DNA from: Thalassotalea sp. HSM 43 | GTDB taxonomy: Bacteria > Pseudomonadota > Gammaproteobacteria > Enterobacterales > Alteromonadaceae | DNA: 64,000 nucleotides | Reading direction: 5' to 3' | Assembly: GCF_004752005.1 (NCBI RefSeq) | Contig: NZ_CP038493.1 | Span: forward strand, 1,202,302-1,266,301 | Part shown: piece after piece, positions 8,595-17,097 of the stretch | How positions within the stretch are numbered: the first letter of the stretch is position 1 | Layout of the letters: each line of letters begins with the position of its first letter | Notes under the pieces: model-generated | Seen by the model: only the letters and a program-made list of their open reading frames with translations | What the model was told of the DNA's origin: nothing | The model's database searches: none | Position numbers and translations under genes: made by a program

Positions 8595-9542
8595 TTAAAT
8601 CACTCGGGCACCTTGCTGATCCGCAAGGCAAATGTGAACAAAACCTGCATCAGATTGCAGATAGTTCTCTGTTAAATATTGTGCTAATTGCTGCGCTTTA
8701 GATAAATCTTCGCAAGCGACAAACAATGTCGGTCCAGAGCCAGAAATACCAGCCGCGGCGGCCCCATTTTCTAATACATATTGTTTTGCTTGCTGACATC
8801 TGGGAATCAACTCAAGTCGATACGGTTCAGCAACAACATCGTTAATATACGACAATGCCTGTTTGTTATCCTGGCGATGACAGGCATCAACAAAGCTAGC
8901 GAGATTTTGTCCGTATTGGATCAATGTCTGCCTGCTATATTGCAAAGGCAGCACTTCTCTTGAAGCACGAGTCGATACCTCGATACCAGGGTAAGCCATA
9001 ACCCAATAGATGTCGGCCAACTCAGGTAAAGTTCGAGTGATAACACCATCATCACTGACCATAAGTTGCAAGCCACCAAGAAAACACGGTGCGACATTAT
9101 CGTAATGCAAGCTGCCACTGATTTGCGCTTCCATTTGTCCCATCATGGTGAGTAATTTACTGTCATCAAATGGCTTTTGATAATACTCATTAAGTGCAAC
9201 TAATGCGGCAACAACAGAACAAGCACTCGAACCCAAGCCACTGCCAACCGGCATACTCTTGTTAAGTTGCATCGCCACAGGAGATGGCTGTTTACCTACA
9301 TCTGCCAGCGCATTTTCAAATAACTGCAGACAATGATAAACAATATTATCTTGATAGTTTGCCGGCAATTTATCGGCGAAATCACCGACCACTTCAAGTT
9401 GATTTTCACCTGTGGCTGAGGCCTCAACGCTGACCACATCACCAAGCAATTCACCCGATAATGGGGTGACTGCCATGCCAAGCACATCAAATCCGACACT
9501 TACGTTACCGATTGACGCTGGTGCATAAACTTTTACTGTCAT
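8595..9542 (-). CDS. thrB: homoserine kinase
   Basis: 315 residues of the GHMP kinase family, phosphorylating homoserine with ATP. The start MTVKVYAPASIGN at 9542 is preferred over an open frame to 9560. It overlaps the thrA stop codon as TAATG and has AGGAG upstream. The GHMP ATP loop is SMPVGSGLGSSACSVVAAL (about residue 85-103) and motif 3 is AAAGISGSGPTLF near the C-terminus. The one-base overlap with thrA points to translational coupling, as in enteric thr operons. Confidence 0.96.
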   Translation of the reverse strand: MTVKVYAPASIGNVSVGFDVLGMAVTPLSGELLGDVVSVEASATGENQLEVVGDFADKLPANYQDNIVYHCLQLFENALADVGKQPSPVAMQLNKSMPVGSGLGSSACSVVAALVALNEYYQKPFDDSKLLTMMGQMEAQISGSLHYDNVAPCFLGGLQLMVSDDGVITRTLPELADIYWVMAYPGIEVSTRASREVLPLQYSRQTLIQYGQNLASFVDACHRQDNKQALSYINDVVAEPYRLELIPRCQQAKQYVLENGAAAAGISGSGPTLFVACEDLSKAQQLAQYLTENYLQSDAGFVHICLADQQGARVI

Positions 9543-11998
9543 TACAACTCCTGCTTCCAAGCTTGAGTGCGCAGCATATCGGCGAACACACCTGCCGCAG
9601 TAACTTCAGCGCCAGCACCATAGCCTCTTAATACCAGTGGAATCGGTTGATAATAACGACTTAAAATCGATAAGGCATTTTCGCCATCTTTAATCGCGTA
9701 AAGTGGGTGACTGCTATCAACGGCTTCAATGGCCACCTGACATTCACCATTACTGATTTTACCAACATAGCGCAGCACTTTGCCCTGCTCTTTGGCACTT
9801 TCAACTTTATCTTGAAAATAGCTGTCCAGCTCAGGTAAACGCTGCATAAATTCATCGACCGAGCCAGTTGAGTCAAAGTTGTCTGGCAATACCGACTCGA
9901 CCTTGATGTTATCCAGCTCCAGTGCCATACCCGCTTCGCGTGCCATAATCAATAGTTTACGAGCGACGTCCATGCCACTTAAGTCATCACGAGGATCAGG
10001 TTCGGTGAAGCCGTTTTGTTTGGCGATTTCGGTAGCTTGCGATAAGCTCATGCCTTCATCTAGCTTACCAAAAATATACGATAACGAGCCTGATAAAACA
10101 CCGTCAAATTGCTGTAAATTATCACCGGCTTTAAAAAGGTTTTGCAACGTATCAATTACCGGTAAACCAGCACCAACATTGGTTTCATATAAAAACAGAC
10201 GATTGGTTTTACGCGCATTTTCACGAATTTGACGATAGTACTGCCAGCTGTCGGTATTAGCCTTTTTATTTGGCGTTACAACATGGAAGCCTTCAGCAAG
10301 ATAATCGGCGTAATTAAGCGCCAGCTCTGCATCCGAGGTGCAATCAACCAGTACCGGATTAATCAAATGATGACTGCGGGCAAAGTGCTTGACGGTATCG
10401 ACACTCAGCGTTTTTTGTTCGCCTGCTAACGCCGATTGCCAGTTATCCATAGGAATACCTTGAGCATCAAACGCCATGCCTTTTGAATTGGCAATTCCGT
10501 AAACGTTCAGTTCAATCCCTTGTTGTTTTAATGATGCTTGCTGACGTGAAATTTGCGCTAACAATTCACTACCAACAACCCCGCAACCGACAACAAACGC
10601 ATCAATCGTTTGTCTGCTTGAAAAGAAGTTTTGATGACATACTTTCAGCGCTTCAGTGCATTTGCGTTGTTCAATGACGACTGAAATACTGCGCTCTGAT
10701 GAATCCTGAGCAATGGCGATGACGTTCACTCGCGCTTGCGCCAACGAACTAAACAACTTGCCGGCGACGCCACGTTGATGATGCATACCATCACCGACCA
10801 AGGAGACAATAGACAAATGCGATTGCATATCGATTGGTTCAAGCAATTGATTAAGTAACTCAAGTTCAAACTCTTGCTGCAGACTTTGCTGAGCTCGATA
10901 AGCATCGGCAGAATAAACACAAAAACTAATACAGTATTCTGAAGACGATTGGCTGATCATTACCATTGAGATATTTTCTCGGCTCATGCAAGCAAATACT
11001 CGGCTCGCCATACCAACCATGCCTTTCATGCCTGGTCCTGAGACGTTGATCATGGTTAGCTCATCAAGATTTGAAATGGCTTTAACCTGCTTTTCGCCCT
11101 TGTCTTCATTGGAAATCAAGGTACCTTTAGCATCGACGTTCAAGGTGTTTTTAATCAAACATGGGATGTGATATTGAGCAATCGGGCCAATGGTTTTAGG
11201 ATGCAACACCTTGGCACCAAAGTAAGAAAGCTCCATCGCTTCTTGATATGACAAGTGCTCTAATAAGCTCGCTTCTTTAATTAAGCGCGGGTCGGCATTA
11301 AAGACACCGTCGACGTCAGTCCAAATTTCACAGCATTCGGCATTGACACAAACACTCAATACCGCTGCAGAATAATCCGAGCCATTACGACCCAGCGTGG
11401 TCAATTTTCCAGATGGGGCTACGCCGATAAAACCTGGCATCACGCTGATACGCGGTAGTTGATTGTATTTATCAACAAATTGTTGGCGTGCTAACACCAA
11501 ATCGGCAACCGCATCGAGTGACGATTCATTGGTTTTTAAAAATTGCTCTGGCTCTAATACCGCAATGGTTTGTTGTTCGGTGTTAAGCAGCGCTTCGAGG
11601 ATAGCAACACTTAAACGTTCACCAAGACTGATCACACAAGCACGAATATGATCTGGACAATGATTCAACATCGCTGAACCCTGCATCCAACGTTTTAACT
11701 GGCCGAGACTGCGAGCCAGAGATTGGTCAGCGTGATGACGATTAAACGCCCGCTGGCCATTATCTAAATCATCAAAAATCGCGTTTACCGTTTTTTGCAA
11801 ATGGTCAATTTGTTGTTCGAGAGAGTTGCTATCATCTAGGTTTTGCGTCATCGCTACCAAATGATTGGTAACGCCTTTTGGTGCTGAGACAACAACCGCA
11901 ACCGGTGAATGCTGGCTTTTCGCTTCGATGATTTCGCAAACCGTATTAAAACGGTCTGCATTGGCAAGGGAAGAACCGCCGAATTTTATCACTCTCAT
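9542..11998 (-). CDS. thrA: bifunctional aspartokinase I / homoserine dehydrogenase I
   Basis: 818 residues, the length of the fused ThrA. The aspartokinase domain opens with VIKFGGSSLAN (3-13) and includes GFIGVAPSGKLTTLGRNGSDYSA split over residues about 200-225. Two ACT regulatory segments follow (about 315-460). The homoserine dehydrogenase half starts with the nucleotide motif VVGCGVVGSELL near residue 470 and includes PNKKANT and GLPVIDTL. It catalyses the first and third steps from aspartate toward threonine. GAGGAAAAC lies before the ATG. Expression is probably set by the thrL attenuator just upstream, and enzyme activity by threonine at the ACT domains. Confidence 0.97.
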   Translation of the reverse strand: MRVIKFGGSSLANADRFNTVCEIIEAKSQHSPVAVVVSAPKGVTNHLVAMTQNLDDSNSLEQQIDHLQKTVNAIFDDLDNGQRAFNRHHADQSLARSLGQLKRWMQGSAMLNHCPDHIRACVISLGERLSVAILEALLNTEQQTIAVLEPEQFLKTNESSLDAVADLVLARQQFVDKYNQLPRISVMPGFIGVAPSGKLTTLGRNGSDYSAAVLSVCVNAECCEIWTDVDGVFNADPRLIKEASLLEHLSYQEAMELSYFGAKVLHPKTIGPIAQYHIPCLIKNTLNVDAKGTLISNEDKGEKQVKAISNLDELTMINVSGPGMKGMVGMASRVFACMSRENISMVMISQSSSEYCISFCVYSADAYRAQQSLQQEFELELLNQLLEPIDMQSHLSIVSLVGDGMHHQRGVAGKLFSSLAQARVNVIAIAQDSSERSISVVIEQRKCTEALKVCHQNFFSSRQTIDAFVVGCGVVGSELLAQISRQQASLKQQGIELNVYGIANSKGMAFDAQGIPMDNWQSALAGEQKTLSVDTVKHFARSHHLINPVLVDCTSDAELALNYADYLAEGFHVVTPNKKANTDSWQYYRQIRENARKTNRLFLYETNVGAGLPVIDTLQNLFKAGDNLQQFDGVLSGSLSYIFGKLDEGMSLSQATEIAKQNGFTEPDPRDDLSGMDVARKLLIMAREAGMALELDNIKVESVLPDNFDSTGSVDEFMQRLPELDSYFQDKVESAKEQGKVLRYVGKISNGECQVAIEAVDSSHPLYAIKDGENALSILSRYYQPIPLVLRGYGAGAEVTAAGVFADMLRTQAWKQEL

Positions 11999-12062
11999 AT
12001 TGTTTTCCTCGAATTAGCCATTGTTATTAACAAGTGTGGCAAATAATTTTTGCTTTAAAAAC

Positions 12063-12096
12063 AAAAGCCCGTGAACTTTGCAGGTCACGGGCTTTT
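12063..12096 (-). terminator. thr operon attenuator (intrinsic terminator)
   Basis: A 12-bp GC-rich stem (AAAAGCCCGTGA with its partner at 12085-12096). Read on the minus strand it is followed by a T-rich run. It lies between the threonine-rich leader peptide and thrA, the position expected for a transcription attenuator in which ribosome stalling at Thr/Ile codons favours read-through. Confidence 0.85.
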
Positions 12097-12120
12097 ATGT
12101 TTGAACGTTTTATTTACACG

Positions 12121-12195
12121 CTAGCCACTGACCTCCATTGGGGTACCAATGGTGGTGGTAATTGTAATGTTGGTCAGGTGCATAAATATTCTCAT
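12121..12195 (-). CDS. thrL: thr operon leader peptide
   Basis: A 24-codon frame starting at the ATG at 12195 and ending in TAG at 12121. It encodes MRIFMHL, then TNITITTTIGT, then PMEVSG. Six threonine and four isoleucine codons, most clustered at residues 8-18, match the composition of enterobacterial ThrL, whose codons report charged Thr and Ile tRNA levels. The stop codon is 25 bases before the attenuator stem. A GAGTGAAAGC purine stretch precedes the ATG. A further AGCGG/CCGCT hairpin lies just upstream of the frame. Confidence 0.88.
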   Translation of the reverse strand: MRIFMHLTNITITTTIGTPMEVSG

Positions 12196-12318
12196 GCTTT
12201 CACTCTGCACCAGCGGTTCGCCGCTGTCAAGCCATTAATCACAAGAAATTAACAATGAAAAATTACATGTAGGACAACAAATTGCAGAATAAATAAACAA
12301 TAGCCGATAAAAATTCGA

Positions 12319-13020
12319 CTAGTTTATCCAGTAGAGGTGAGATTGATGTTGCGTTAGCCATGTTTTGGCGACTTTGTGGTTACCATAAAATGACGAGACC
12401 AGTGCCCAAAATTCGGCAGAATGGTTCATGTGTTTAAGATGGCAAAGCTCGTGGATGATAACGTAATCGATAACCCAGTCTGGCGCCATGACCAATAACC
12501 AGTTTAGTTTTACATGGCCTTTACTGTCACAACTGCCCCAACGAGACTTAAAATAACGTACAGTGCTGCACTTTGCCTTTAACTTTGTGTCTTGCTGCCA
12601 TTGTTCGCTGCGCGCTAACAATATCGACATTGCTTGTTGTTTATACCATGCGTGCAGTTGCTTTTTCACGGCATTGGCTATCAGTGCTGGGTCATCGTTA
12701 GCCACCTTAACCGCAACGACTATGTGTTCCGCTTCAATCGACACGCTATTTTTACTGGCAACAACAACCGACAAACGATAAGGCTTACCTAGATAGTAAA
12801 ACACCTCGTCATGTTGATACTGGCGCTCGACGGTCTCACTGCTTTGCTGCTGCAAAGCGATTTTTTGCTGTAACCAGGCGCGCTTTTTGACAACCAACTC
12901 GGCAATGTATTGCTCATTAACAAATTCCGGAGCAAGCACTCGTACTTGACCATGCTTAACTTGCAAGCTGATGGTCTTGCGCCGACTACTGCGCACCAGT
13001 TGATAATCAATTGACGCCAT
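12319..13020 (-). CDS. YgjP-like (DUF45/M48-type) metallopeptidase
   Basis: 233 residues. The C-terminal half carries the zinc motif HELCHLKHMNH (HExxH plus a further His, about residue 186), preceded by SRWGSCDSKGHVKLNWLL, the signature of the YgjP/WLM-like DUF45 family. The N-terminal part is beta-rich (YQLVRSSRRKTISLQVK). No signal peptide is seen, so it is likely cytoplasmic. The start ATG shares a base with the stop of yebG (TAATG), so the two are translationally coupled and this protein may be part of the same DNA-damage response. Its substrate is not known. Confidence 0.85.
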   Translation of the reverse strand: MASIDYQLVRSSRRKTISLQVKHGQVRVLAPEFVNEQYIAELVVKKRAWLQQKIALQQQSSETVERQYQHDEVFYYLGKPYRLSVVVASKNSVSIEAEHIVVAVKVANDDPALIANAVKKQLHAWYKQQAMSILLARSEQWQQDTKLKAKCSTVRYFKSRWGSCDSKGHVKLNWLLVMAPDWVIDYVIIHELCHLKHMNHSAEFWALVSSFYGNHKVAKTWLTQHQSHLYWIN

Positions 13021-13352
13021 TAGGCAGATTTAGCTTTCGATTTTGCCGTCGCTTTCTTTGCGGCAGGTTTTGCTTTACTGGTCGCGGGTTGCTTTTCAAC
13101 AACAGGTTCCGCCGCCGGCTTAGGTTTTTTTGCCAATAGTGAAATCAATACTTGTTCACGATTTTTCGCGAGGAAGATACTGACATCTTCAATCATTTGC
13201 TCTTCAAGTGCTAACGAAGATTGATCGAGTAACGCCGACAAATTATCGGCCATGTCGAGCATCTTGTCGTACTCATCGGCAGCCTTTTTGTCCATAAACG
13301 TTTCAACCTCCACCCCATTTCGAACCACTACAAAGCGACTTTCAACAGCCAT
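13020..13352 (-). CDS. yebG: YebG family DNA damage-inducible protein
   Basis: 110 residues. The N-terminal MAVESRFVVVRNG, the FMDKKAADEYDKMLDMAD block (19-36) and the helical region to about 80 match YebG, a small SOS-regulated protein in E. coli. The C-terminal tail (about 75-110) is a lysine/alanine/proline-rich extension (KPKPAAEP, KAKPAAKKATAKSKAKSA) that looks disordered and nucleic-acid binding; E. coli YebG has a shorter, more acidic tail. A degenerate LexA-like box lies about 90 bases upstream. It is first in a two-gene unit with the YgjP-like peptidase. Confidence 0.87.
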   Translation of the reverse strand: MAVESRFVVVRNGVEVETFMDKKAADEYDKMLDMADNLSALLDQSSLALEEQMIEDVSIFLAKNREQVLISLLAKKPKPAAEPVVEKQPATSKAKPAAKKATAKSKAKSA

Positions 13353-13806
13353 AGTCTTTCCTTATTACCCAGTGTATGACGTAAATAGTGGCCGTATAAT
13401 GCCAGTATTTTCCGTGCATTTAATGTAAATTGTTTCAAGTAGTGTATATTTATCCAGTAATTTAACAGCTTTTTTTATGACTCGCCAGAAAAAATTTTTT
13501 TTCCTTTTTCACTCATCGCACAAAACCCGCAACTCACCTTGACTAAATATACGATTTAACCGTGTTTTTATGCACCGATGTAAAAAAATGTTTCTGTTAA
13601 CACATCTTTAACATTTGATGAACTCTACTAACCTCGTGATTTTAACTGAATTTGCCCGAATTAACGGTAAATAAAGGCCCGGCAAAGTTGTTACATTCAC
13701 ACATTCTGCATTAACAACTTTTCTCGCAAAATGCGTCACTATTAGATTAACAGCGAACGACAACAACACTGTTACAGAATACTTAATGAGAATGTGGAGA
13801 ACGACG
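13353..13806. other. 454-base intergenic region between divergent genes
   Basis: This is the AT-rich promoter region for yebG (minus) and the DUF3718 gene (plus). Beyond the LexA-like box at 13442-13457 there are long A/T runs near 13490-13505 and a purine-rich ribosome-binding site just before 13807. No further ORF or RNA gene is evident. Confidence 0.5.
13442..13457. promoter_or_regulatory. degenerate LexA (SOS) box candidate upstream of yebG
   Basis: Read on the minus strand, CTGG-ATAAATAT-ACAC fits the CTGT-N8-ACAG consensus with two mismatches and an AT-rich centre. It lies about 90 bases upstream of yebG, a known SOS gene in E. coli. The position is rather far from the start codon, so this is tentative. 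Confidence 0.3.
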
Positions 13807-14133
13807 ATGAAAGCACTAACTTTAGCAGCAGTAATGGCAACCAGCATGGGTTTTACAATGAATGCAACCGCGGGCATGGATCCTTATCTTGAAAATGCAC
13901 TAATTCAAGTATGTAAATCAGCGCAAGCTGACGACCTTGGCGATATGCGTCGCACTATTAAAGGTTATCACCTAAAAGAGAAAACCGTTGCAGCAAAAGT
14001 GGTATGTAATGGCGAAAATATTGTTAACTTTGCAGAAAATGCCGGTGCATATAACACCGCCAGTCATCTGCAAGAACGCCTAGGCGGTAGTGAAATTACC
14101 GATTTGGCAAACGTTTATGCGGTAAATTTTTAA
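13807..14133 (+). CDS. DUF3718 family small secreted protein
   Basis: 108 residues when started at the ATG at 13807 (MKALTLAAVMATSMGFT), which has GGAGAACG upstream. A frame to 13786 would add residues before the signal peptide. The signal peptide ends around NATAG. The mature part has two cysteines (VCKSAQADD and VVCNGENIVNFA) spaced as in DUF3718 proteins of Shewanella/Colwellia, plus RRTIKGYHL. It is probably a periplasmic protein with one disulfide. The function is unknown. Confidence 0.75.
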   Translation: MKALTLAAVMATSMGFTMNATAGMDPYLENALIQVCKSAQADDLGDMRRTIKGYHLKEKTVAAKVVCNGENIVNFAENAGAYNTASHLQERLGGSEITDLANVYAVNF

Positions 14134-14183
14134 GCCCATAAACAGCGAGGACTGATCTGTCACCCTGGACCTTGCTTCCCCCC

Positions 14184-14222
14184 AACGCTCTGGCTCGATG
14201 TTTTTGAGTCAGGGCGTTAATC
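14184..14222. terminator. hairpin terminator between convergent genes
   Basis: A 13-bp stem containing two G-U type pairs (14184-14196 with 14206-14218), a 9-base T-rich loop and a short downstream T-containing tail. It separates the DUF3718 gene from the convergent SDR gene. Confidence 0.55.
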
Positions 14223-14254
14223 TTTTCACATCCCATGTATTTTATATGCGTACT

Positions 14255-15004
14255 CTAGCTCAATCGGCGCATTATCGATAATGGCAATATAGGTAAAATA
14301 TAACGCATCACAGCCCATGGCCACCCCGGTACAAAGGCAATGTTTTTTTCCGCTTCAATAGCAGCGATGACCTTGTTACAACCAGATGTGACATCAACCA
14401 AAAACGGGGGATTTTTATCGGTATCGGTAATTTCTGTTTTAATATAACCAGGATGTATGGTCGACACCTTAATAGGGCTGCCTAAGGTATCGATTCGAAT
14501 GCCTTCCGTTAATGACGCCAACCCTGCTTTCGTTGCAGCATAGACAGTCATCGAGCGACGAAAACCTCGTTGTGAGCTTACCGATGATATGGTGACCAAA
14601 TGACCACTATTTTGCTCTCTGAAAATCTCCATCGCGGCTTCACATTGGCATAACGCAGCGACAAAGTTGGTAACCGCAGTCAGCTTATTTTGCGCATAAT
14701 AGCCGGTGCCTATGGATGCTCCTTTGCCAATACCGGCATTAACTATCACCCTATCAATACTGCCAAGCTGCTGTTTTGCCTGTTTAAATACTGTAAACAC
14801 TTGCTCATCTTGGTTTACATCCAGAGCAAAAACCAACACCGTAATGGCTGGGTACTGCTGCTCAAGCTCGCTCGCTAGCGCTTGCAATCGTTCGGTGCGT
14901 CTGGCACATAGCACCAGATTTCGCCCCATTTGCGCAAACTGTTTGGCCAATTCTTCGCCGATACCAGAACTGGCACCGGTAATTATAATATTCTTGCGTT
15001 GCAT
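14255..15004 (-). CDS. SDR family NAD(P)-dependent oxidoreductase
   Basis: 249 residues, the classical short-chain dehydrogenase/reductase size. The cofactor motif is IITGASSGIGEELAKQ (about 6-21), the NAG motif is VIVNAGIGKG, and the catalytic residues are Ser in TISSVSSQ and the Tyr-Lys pair in VYAATKAG (YxxxK, near residue 160). The ARRTER segment after strand 2 suggests NADP preference. The substrate cannot be inferred. It is a single gene, convergent with the DUF3718 gene. Confidence 0.88.
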   Translation of the reverse strand: MQRKNIIITGASSGIGEELAKQFAQMGRNLVLCARRTERLQALASELEQQYPAITVLVFALDVNQDEQVFTVFKQAKQQLGSIDRVIVNAGIGKGASIGTGYYAQNKLTAVTNFVAALCQCEAAMEIFREQNSGHLVTISSVSSQRGFRRSMTVYAATKAGLASLTEGIRIDTLGSPIKVSTIHPGYIKTEITDTDKNPPFLVDVTSGCNKVIAAIEAEKNIAFVPGWPWAVMRYILPILPLSIMRRLS

Positions 15005-15359
15005 GACGTCATTGTCTCATCAGTTATCGTGCTATAAACCAAGTAAGTCTGTCGTTGTATTCGACAAACACCTTAAAATTATCAAACATGGTTATTGTCC
15101 AATAACTTACCTAATAAAGATAACGATGTCTCCCATAAACTTAAATACCGCCCTTGCCGCTAAGTCAGTCAAAACCATAAATTCACTGTGTATTTACTCG
15201 CAAACACCAAGCAAGAAACAGGCCTGAACAGCCTGTAAACAAAGGGATGACGTTTTTTTATGCATTTGATTTGAAAATCGCAAATTTTGTTTGACGTACG
15301 ATTTATTTTTGCCTATTTTTCACAAATAACGGTCAAACGAAATTCTTGAGGATGCAGTA
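15005..15359. other. 355-base intergenic region with a promoter candidate
   Basis: This region lies between the divergent SDR gene and the PA3496-like gene. It contains short TTTTTTT and TTTTGT runs and the sigma70-like promoter noted at 15291-15319. A reading frame crossing it on the plus strand has no ribosome-binding site or family resemblance. Nothing else was recognised. Confidence 0.45.
15291..15319 (+). promoter_or_regulatory. sigma70-like promoter candidate
   Basis: TTGACG (15291-15296), a 17-base spacer, then TATTTT (15314-15319), 41 bases upstream of the PA3496-like start codon. The -35 is good and the -10 moderate. Confidence 0.4.
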
Positions 15360-15551
15360 ATGTCTCGAAATAAAATCATTAATGATGTCGATTTAACCAA
15401 CAGTGATATGGATTTTACTGATGAGGTTTCGTCAAACACAGAAAATGATGCGGGTAACCCAGATACAGCAAAAACCCGACGCCGTATCGATGAGTTACTT
15501 GAAAAGAAGCGACTTAAAGAGTTGCTTGACGAAGATGAGTGGGATTTATAA
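15360..15551 (+). CDS. PA3496-type small protein (putative envelope integrity)
   Basis: 63 residues, very acidic at the N-terminus (about 1-38). It ends in a charged helix, RRRIDELLEKKRLKELLDEDE (split at residues 41-61), which is the conserved core of the small PA3496-like family of gammaproteobacteria. It has no signal peptide and no membrane helix. GAGG lies before the ATG. The family annotation 'envelope integrity' is a database label rather than something this sequence shows. Confidence 0.7.
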   Translation: MSRNKIINDVDLTNSDMDFTDEVSSNTENDAGNPDTAKTRRRIDELLEKKRLKELLDEDEWDL

Positions 15552-15661
15552 ATCCCACTTATTAGATTGCTAATCTGCTACATTTCCTAAATTGTTCTTT
15601 TCATTTCCCTAAATCTTCTCTACTCTCAAGTACATAGCAATAACACCTATTAGGGAGATTT

Positions 15662-16981
15662 ATGTCTTATTTTCGAAAAACCGCATTAGCCGCAAGCTGT
15701 TTTGTAGCGTTCAACTGCGCCATAACAAGCAGCTTTGCCAAAGATCTGTCACCACAAACGATGGCAACAAGTGTCGAGCAGGACGTAATTGAATGGCGCC
15801 GCCATTTCCACCAACACCCGGAATTATCAAACCGAGAGTTTGAAACAGCCAAGCGAATCGCCGACGAGTTAAAGCAATTAGGCTTAGAGGTGCAAACCGG
15901 AATCGCCCATACGGGTGTTGTCGCTGTATTAGATTCAGGTAAACCTGGCCCGGTCGTAGCTTTACGCGCTGACATAGATGGTCTGCCAGTAAAAGAAATA
16001 TCCGGCTTACCTTTTGCTTCCAAAGCGGTAGGCGAGTATAACGGCCAGCAAGTACCGGTTATGCATGCTTGTGGCCATGATACCCACATAGCCATGCTAT
16101 TAGGTACGGCAAAAATGCTTAGTCAGCATAAAGAATTGCTAACCGGTAAAGTGAAGTTTATCTTTCAACCTGCCGAAGAAGGCGCGCCCGCAGGTGAAGA
16201 AGGCGGTGCCGAATTGATGGTTAAACAAGGGGTAATGAAAAACCCTGACGTTGACGTCGTATTTGGTGTTCATATTTGGTCCAACTTAGAAGCAGGACAA
16301 ATCAGTTATAAGCCAGGTGGCACATTGGCCGCGGTTGATACCTTTAAAATTGTCGTTAAAGGTAAACAGGCGCATGGCGCTTACCCATGGAAGAGTGTCG
16401 ATCCTGTGGTCACCTCCGCGCAAATAATTATGGGCTTACAGACCATCGTTTCTCGCGAGTTAGAATTAATCGAAGAAGCGGCTGTTGTCACCGTCGGTAG
16501 TATTCACGGTGGCGTACGTTCGAACATTATCCCTAATGAAGTGGAAATTGTTGGTACCTTAAGAAGTTTAAACCCAGAAATGCGAGAGCACATTCGCGAA
16601 GCGGTAAAACGCAAAGCAATCAATATTGCCGCGAGTATGGGCGCAGTCGCCGAGGTAACCGTGCCATTTGGCGCTAATTACCCGGTTACCTATAATGATC
16701 CGGCGTTAATGGGCAAAATGTTGCCTTATTTACAAAACAATTTGGGCAGCGAGAACGTGGTGTTATCAAAAGCACAAACCGGTGCCGAAGACTTTTCATT
16801 CTATCAACAACAAGTGCCTGGGTTATTTTTGGGTGTAGGCGGAATGCCAAAAGGTACTAAGAAAGAAGATGCGCCAGCGCACCATACACCAGAGTTTTTT
16901 GTCGATGAGTCAGGTTTGAAAACCGGTGTGCAAACTCTGATAGGTTTGACGTTAGATTACATGAATAGTCACCAAAAATAA
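15662..16981 (+). CDS. secreted M20 family amidohydrolase/peptidase
   Basis: 439 residues with a signal peptide ending near ITSSFAK (about residue 28), so it is periplasmic or exported. The M20D (hippuricase / IAA-amino acid hydrolase-like) signatures are present: HHFHQHPELSNREF, DIDGLPVKE, HACGHDTH (from residue 135, metal ligands), and FQPAEEGAPAGEEGG with the catalytic Glu. The dimerisation insert includes GKQAHGAYPW, and the C-terminal PAHHTPEFFVDE supplies the last His ligand. It would hydrolyse an N-acyl or peptide bond using two metal ions. GGGAG precedes the ATG. It is convergent with a TonB-dependent receptor gene. Confidence 0.9.
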   Translation: MSYFRKTALAASCFVAFNCAITSSFAKDLSPQTMATSVEQDVIEWRRHFHQHPELSNREFETAKRIADELKQLGLEVQTGIAHTGVVAVLDSGKPGPVVALRADIDGLPVKEISGLPFASKAVGEYNGQQVPVMHACGHDTHIAMLLGTAKMLSQHKELLTGKVKFIFQPAEEGAPAGEEGGAELMVKQGVMKNPDVDVVFGVHIWSNLEAGQISYKPGGTLAAVDTFKIVVKGKQAHGAYPWKSVDPVVTSAQIIMGLQTIVSRELELIEEAAVVTVGSIHGGVRSNIIPNEVEIVGTLRSLNPEMREHIREAVKRKAINIAASMGAVAEVTVPFGANYPVTYNDPALMGKMLPYLQNNLGSENVVLSKAQTGAEDFSFYQQQVPGLFLGVGGMPKGTKKEDAPAHHTPEFFVDESGLKTGVQTLIGLTLDYMNSHQK

Positions 16982-17047
16982 GAGGCTTAAAGATGGTTAG
17001 CAATTACCGCTAGCAAATACCGCTAATTAAGCCATAAAAAAGACAAT

Positions 17048-17077
17048 AAAAAACCTGCTCATTGAGCAGGTTTTTTT
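17048..17077. terminator. bidirectional Rho-independent terminator
   Basis: A 13-bp stem (17048-17060 with 17064-17076; core CCTGCTC/GAGCAGG) with a tight loop, an A tract on the left and eight T on the right. It serves the convergent M20 and TonB receptor genes. Confidence 0.9.
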
Positions 17078-17097
17078 TATCTTAAACTATCGCTAGT

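Noticed and set aside
12034-12252. 72-codon plus-strand ORF across the thr leader
   Set aside because: It is the complement of thrL and the attenuator, which explain the sequence better.
13608-13877. 89-codon minus-strand ORF opposite the DUF3718 gene
   Set aside because: It overlaps the promoter and signal peptide of a better-supported gene and has no ribosome-binding site.
14706-15227. 173-codon plus-strand ORF
   Set aside because: Its first half is antisense to the SDR gene and the rest is low-complexity; no ribosome-binding site or domain is seen.
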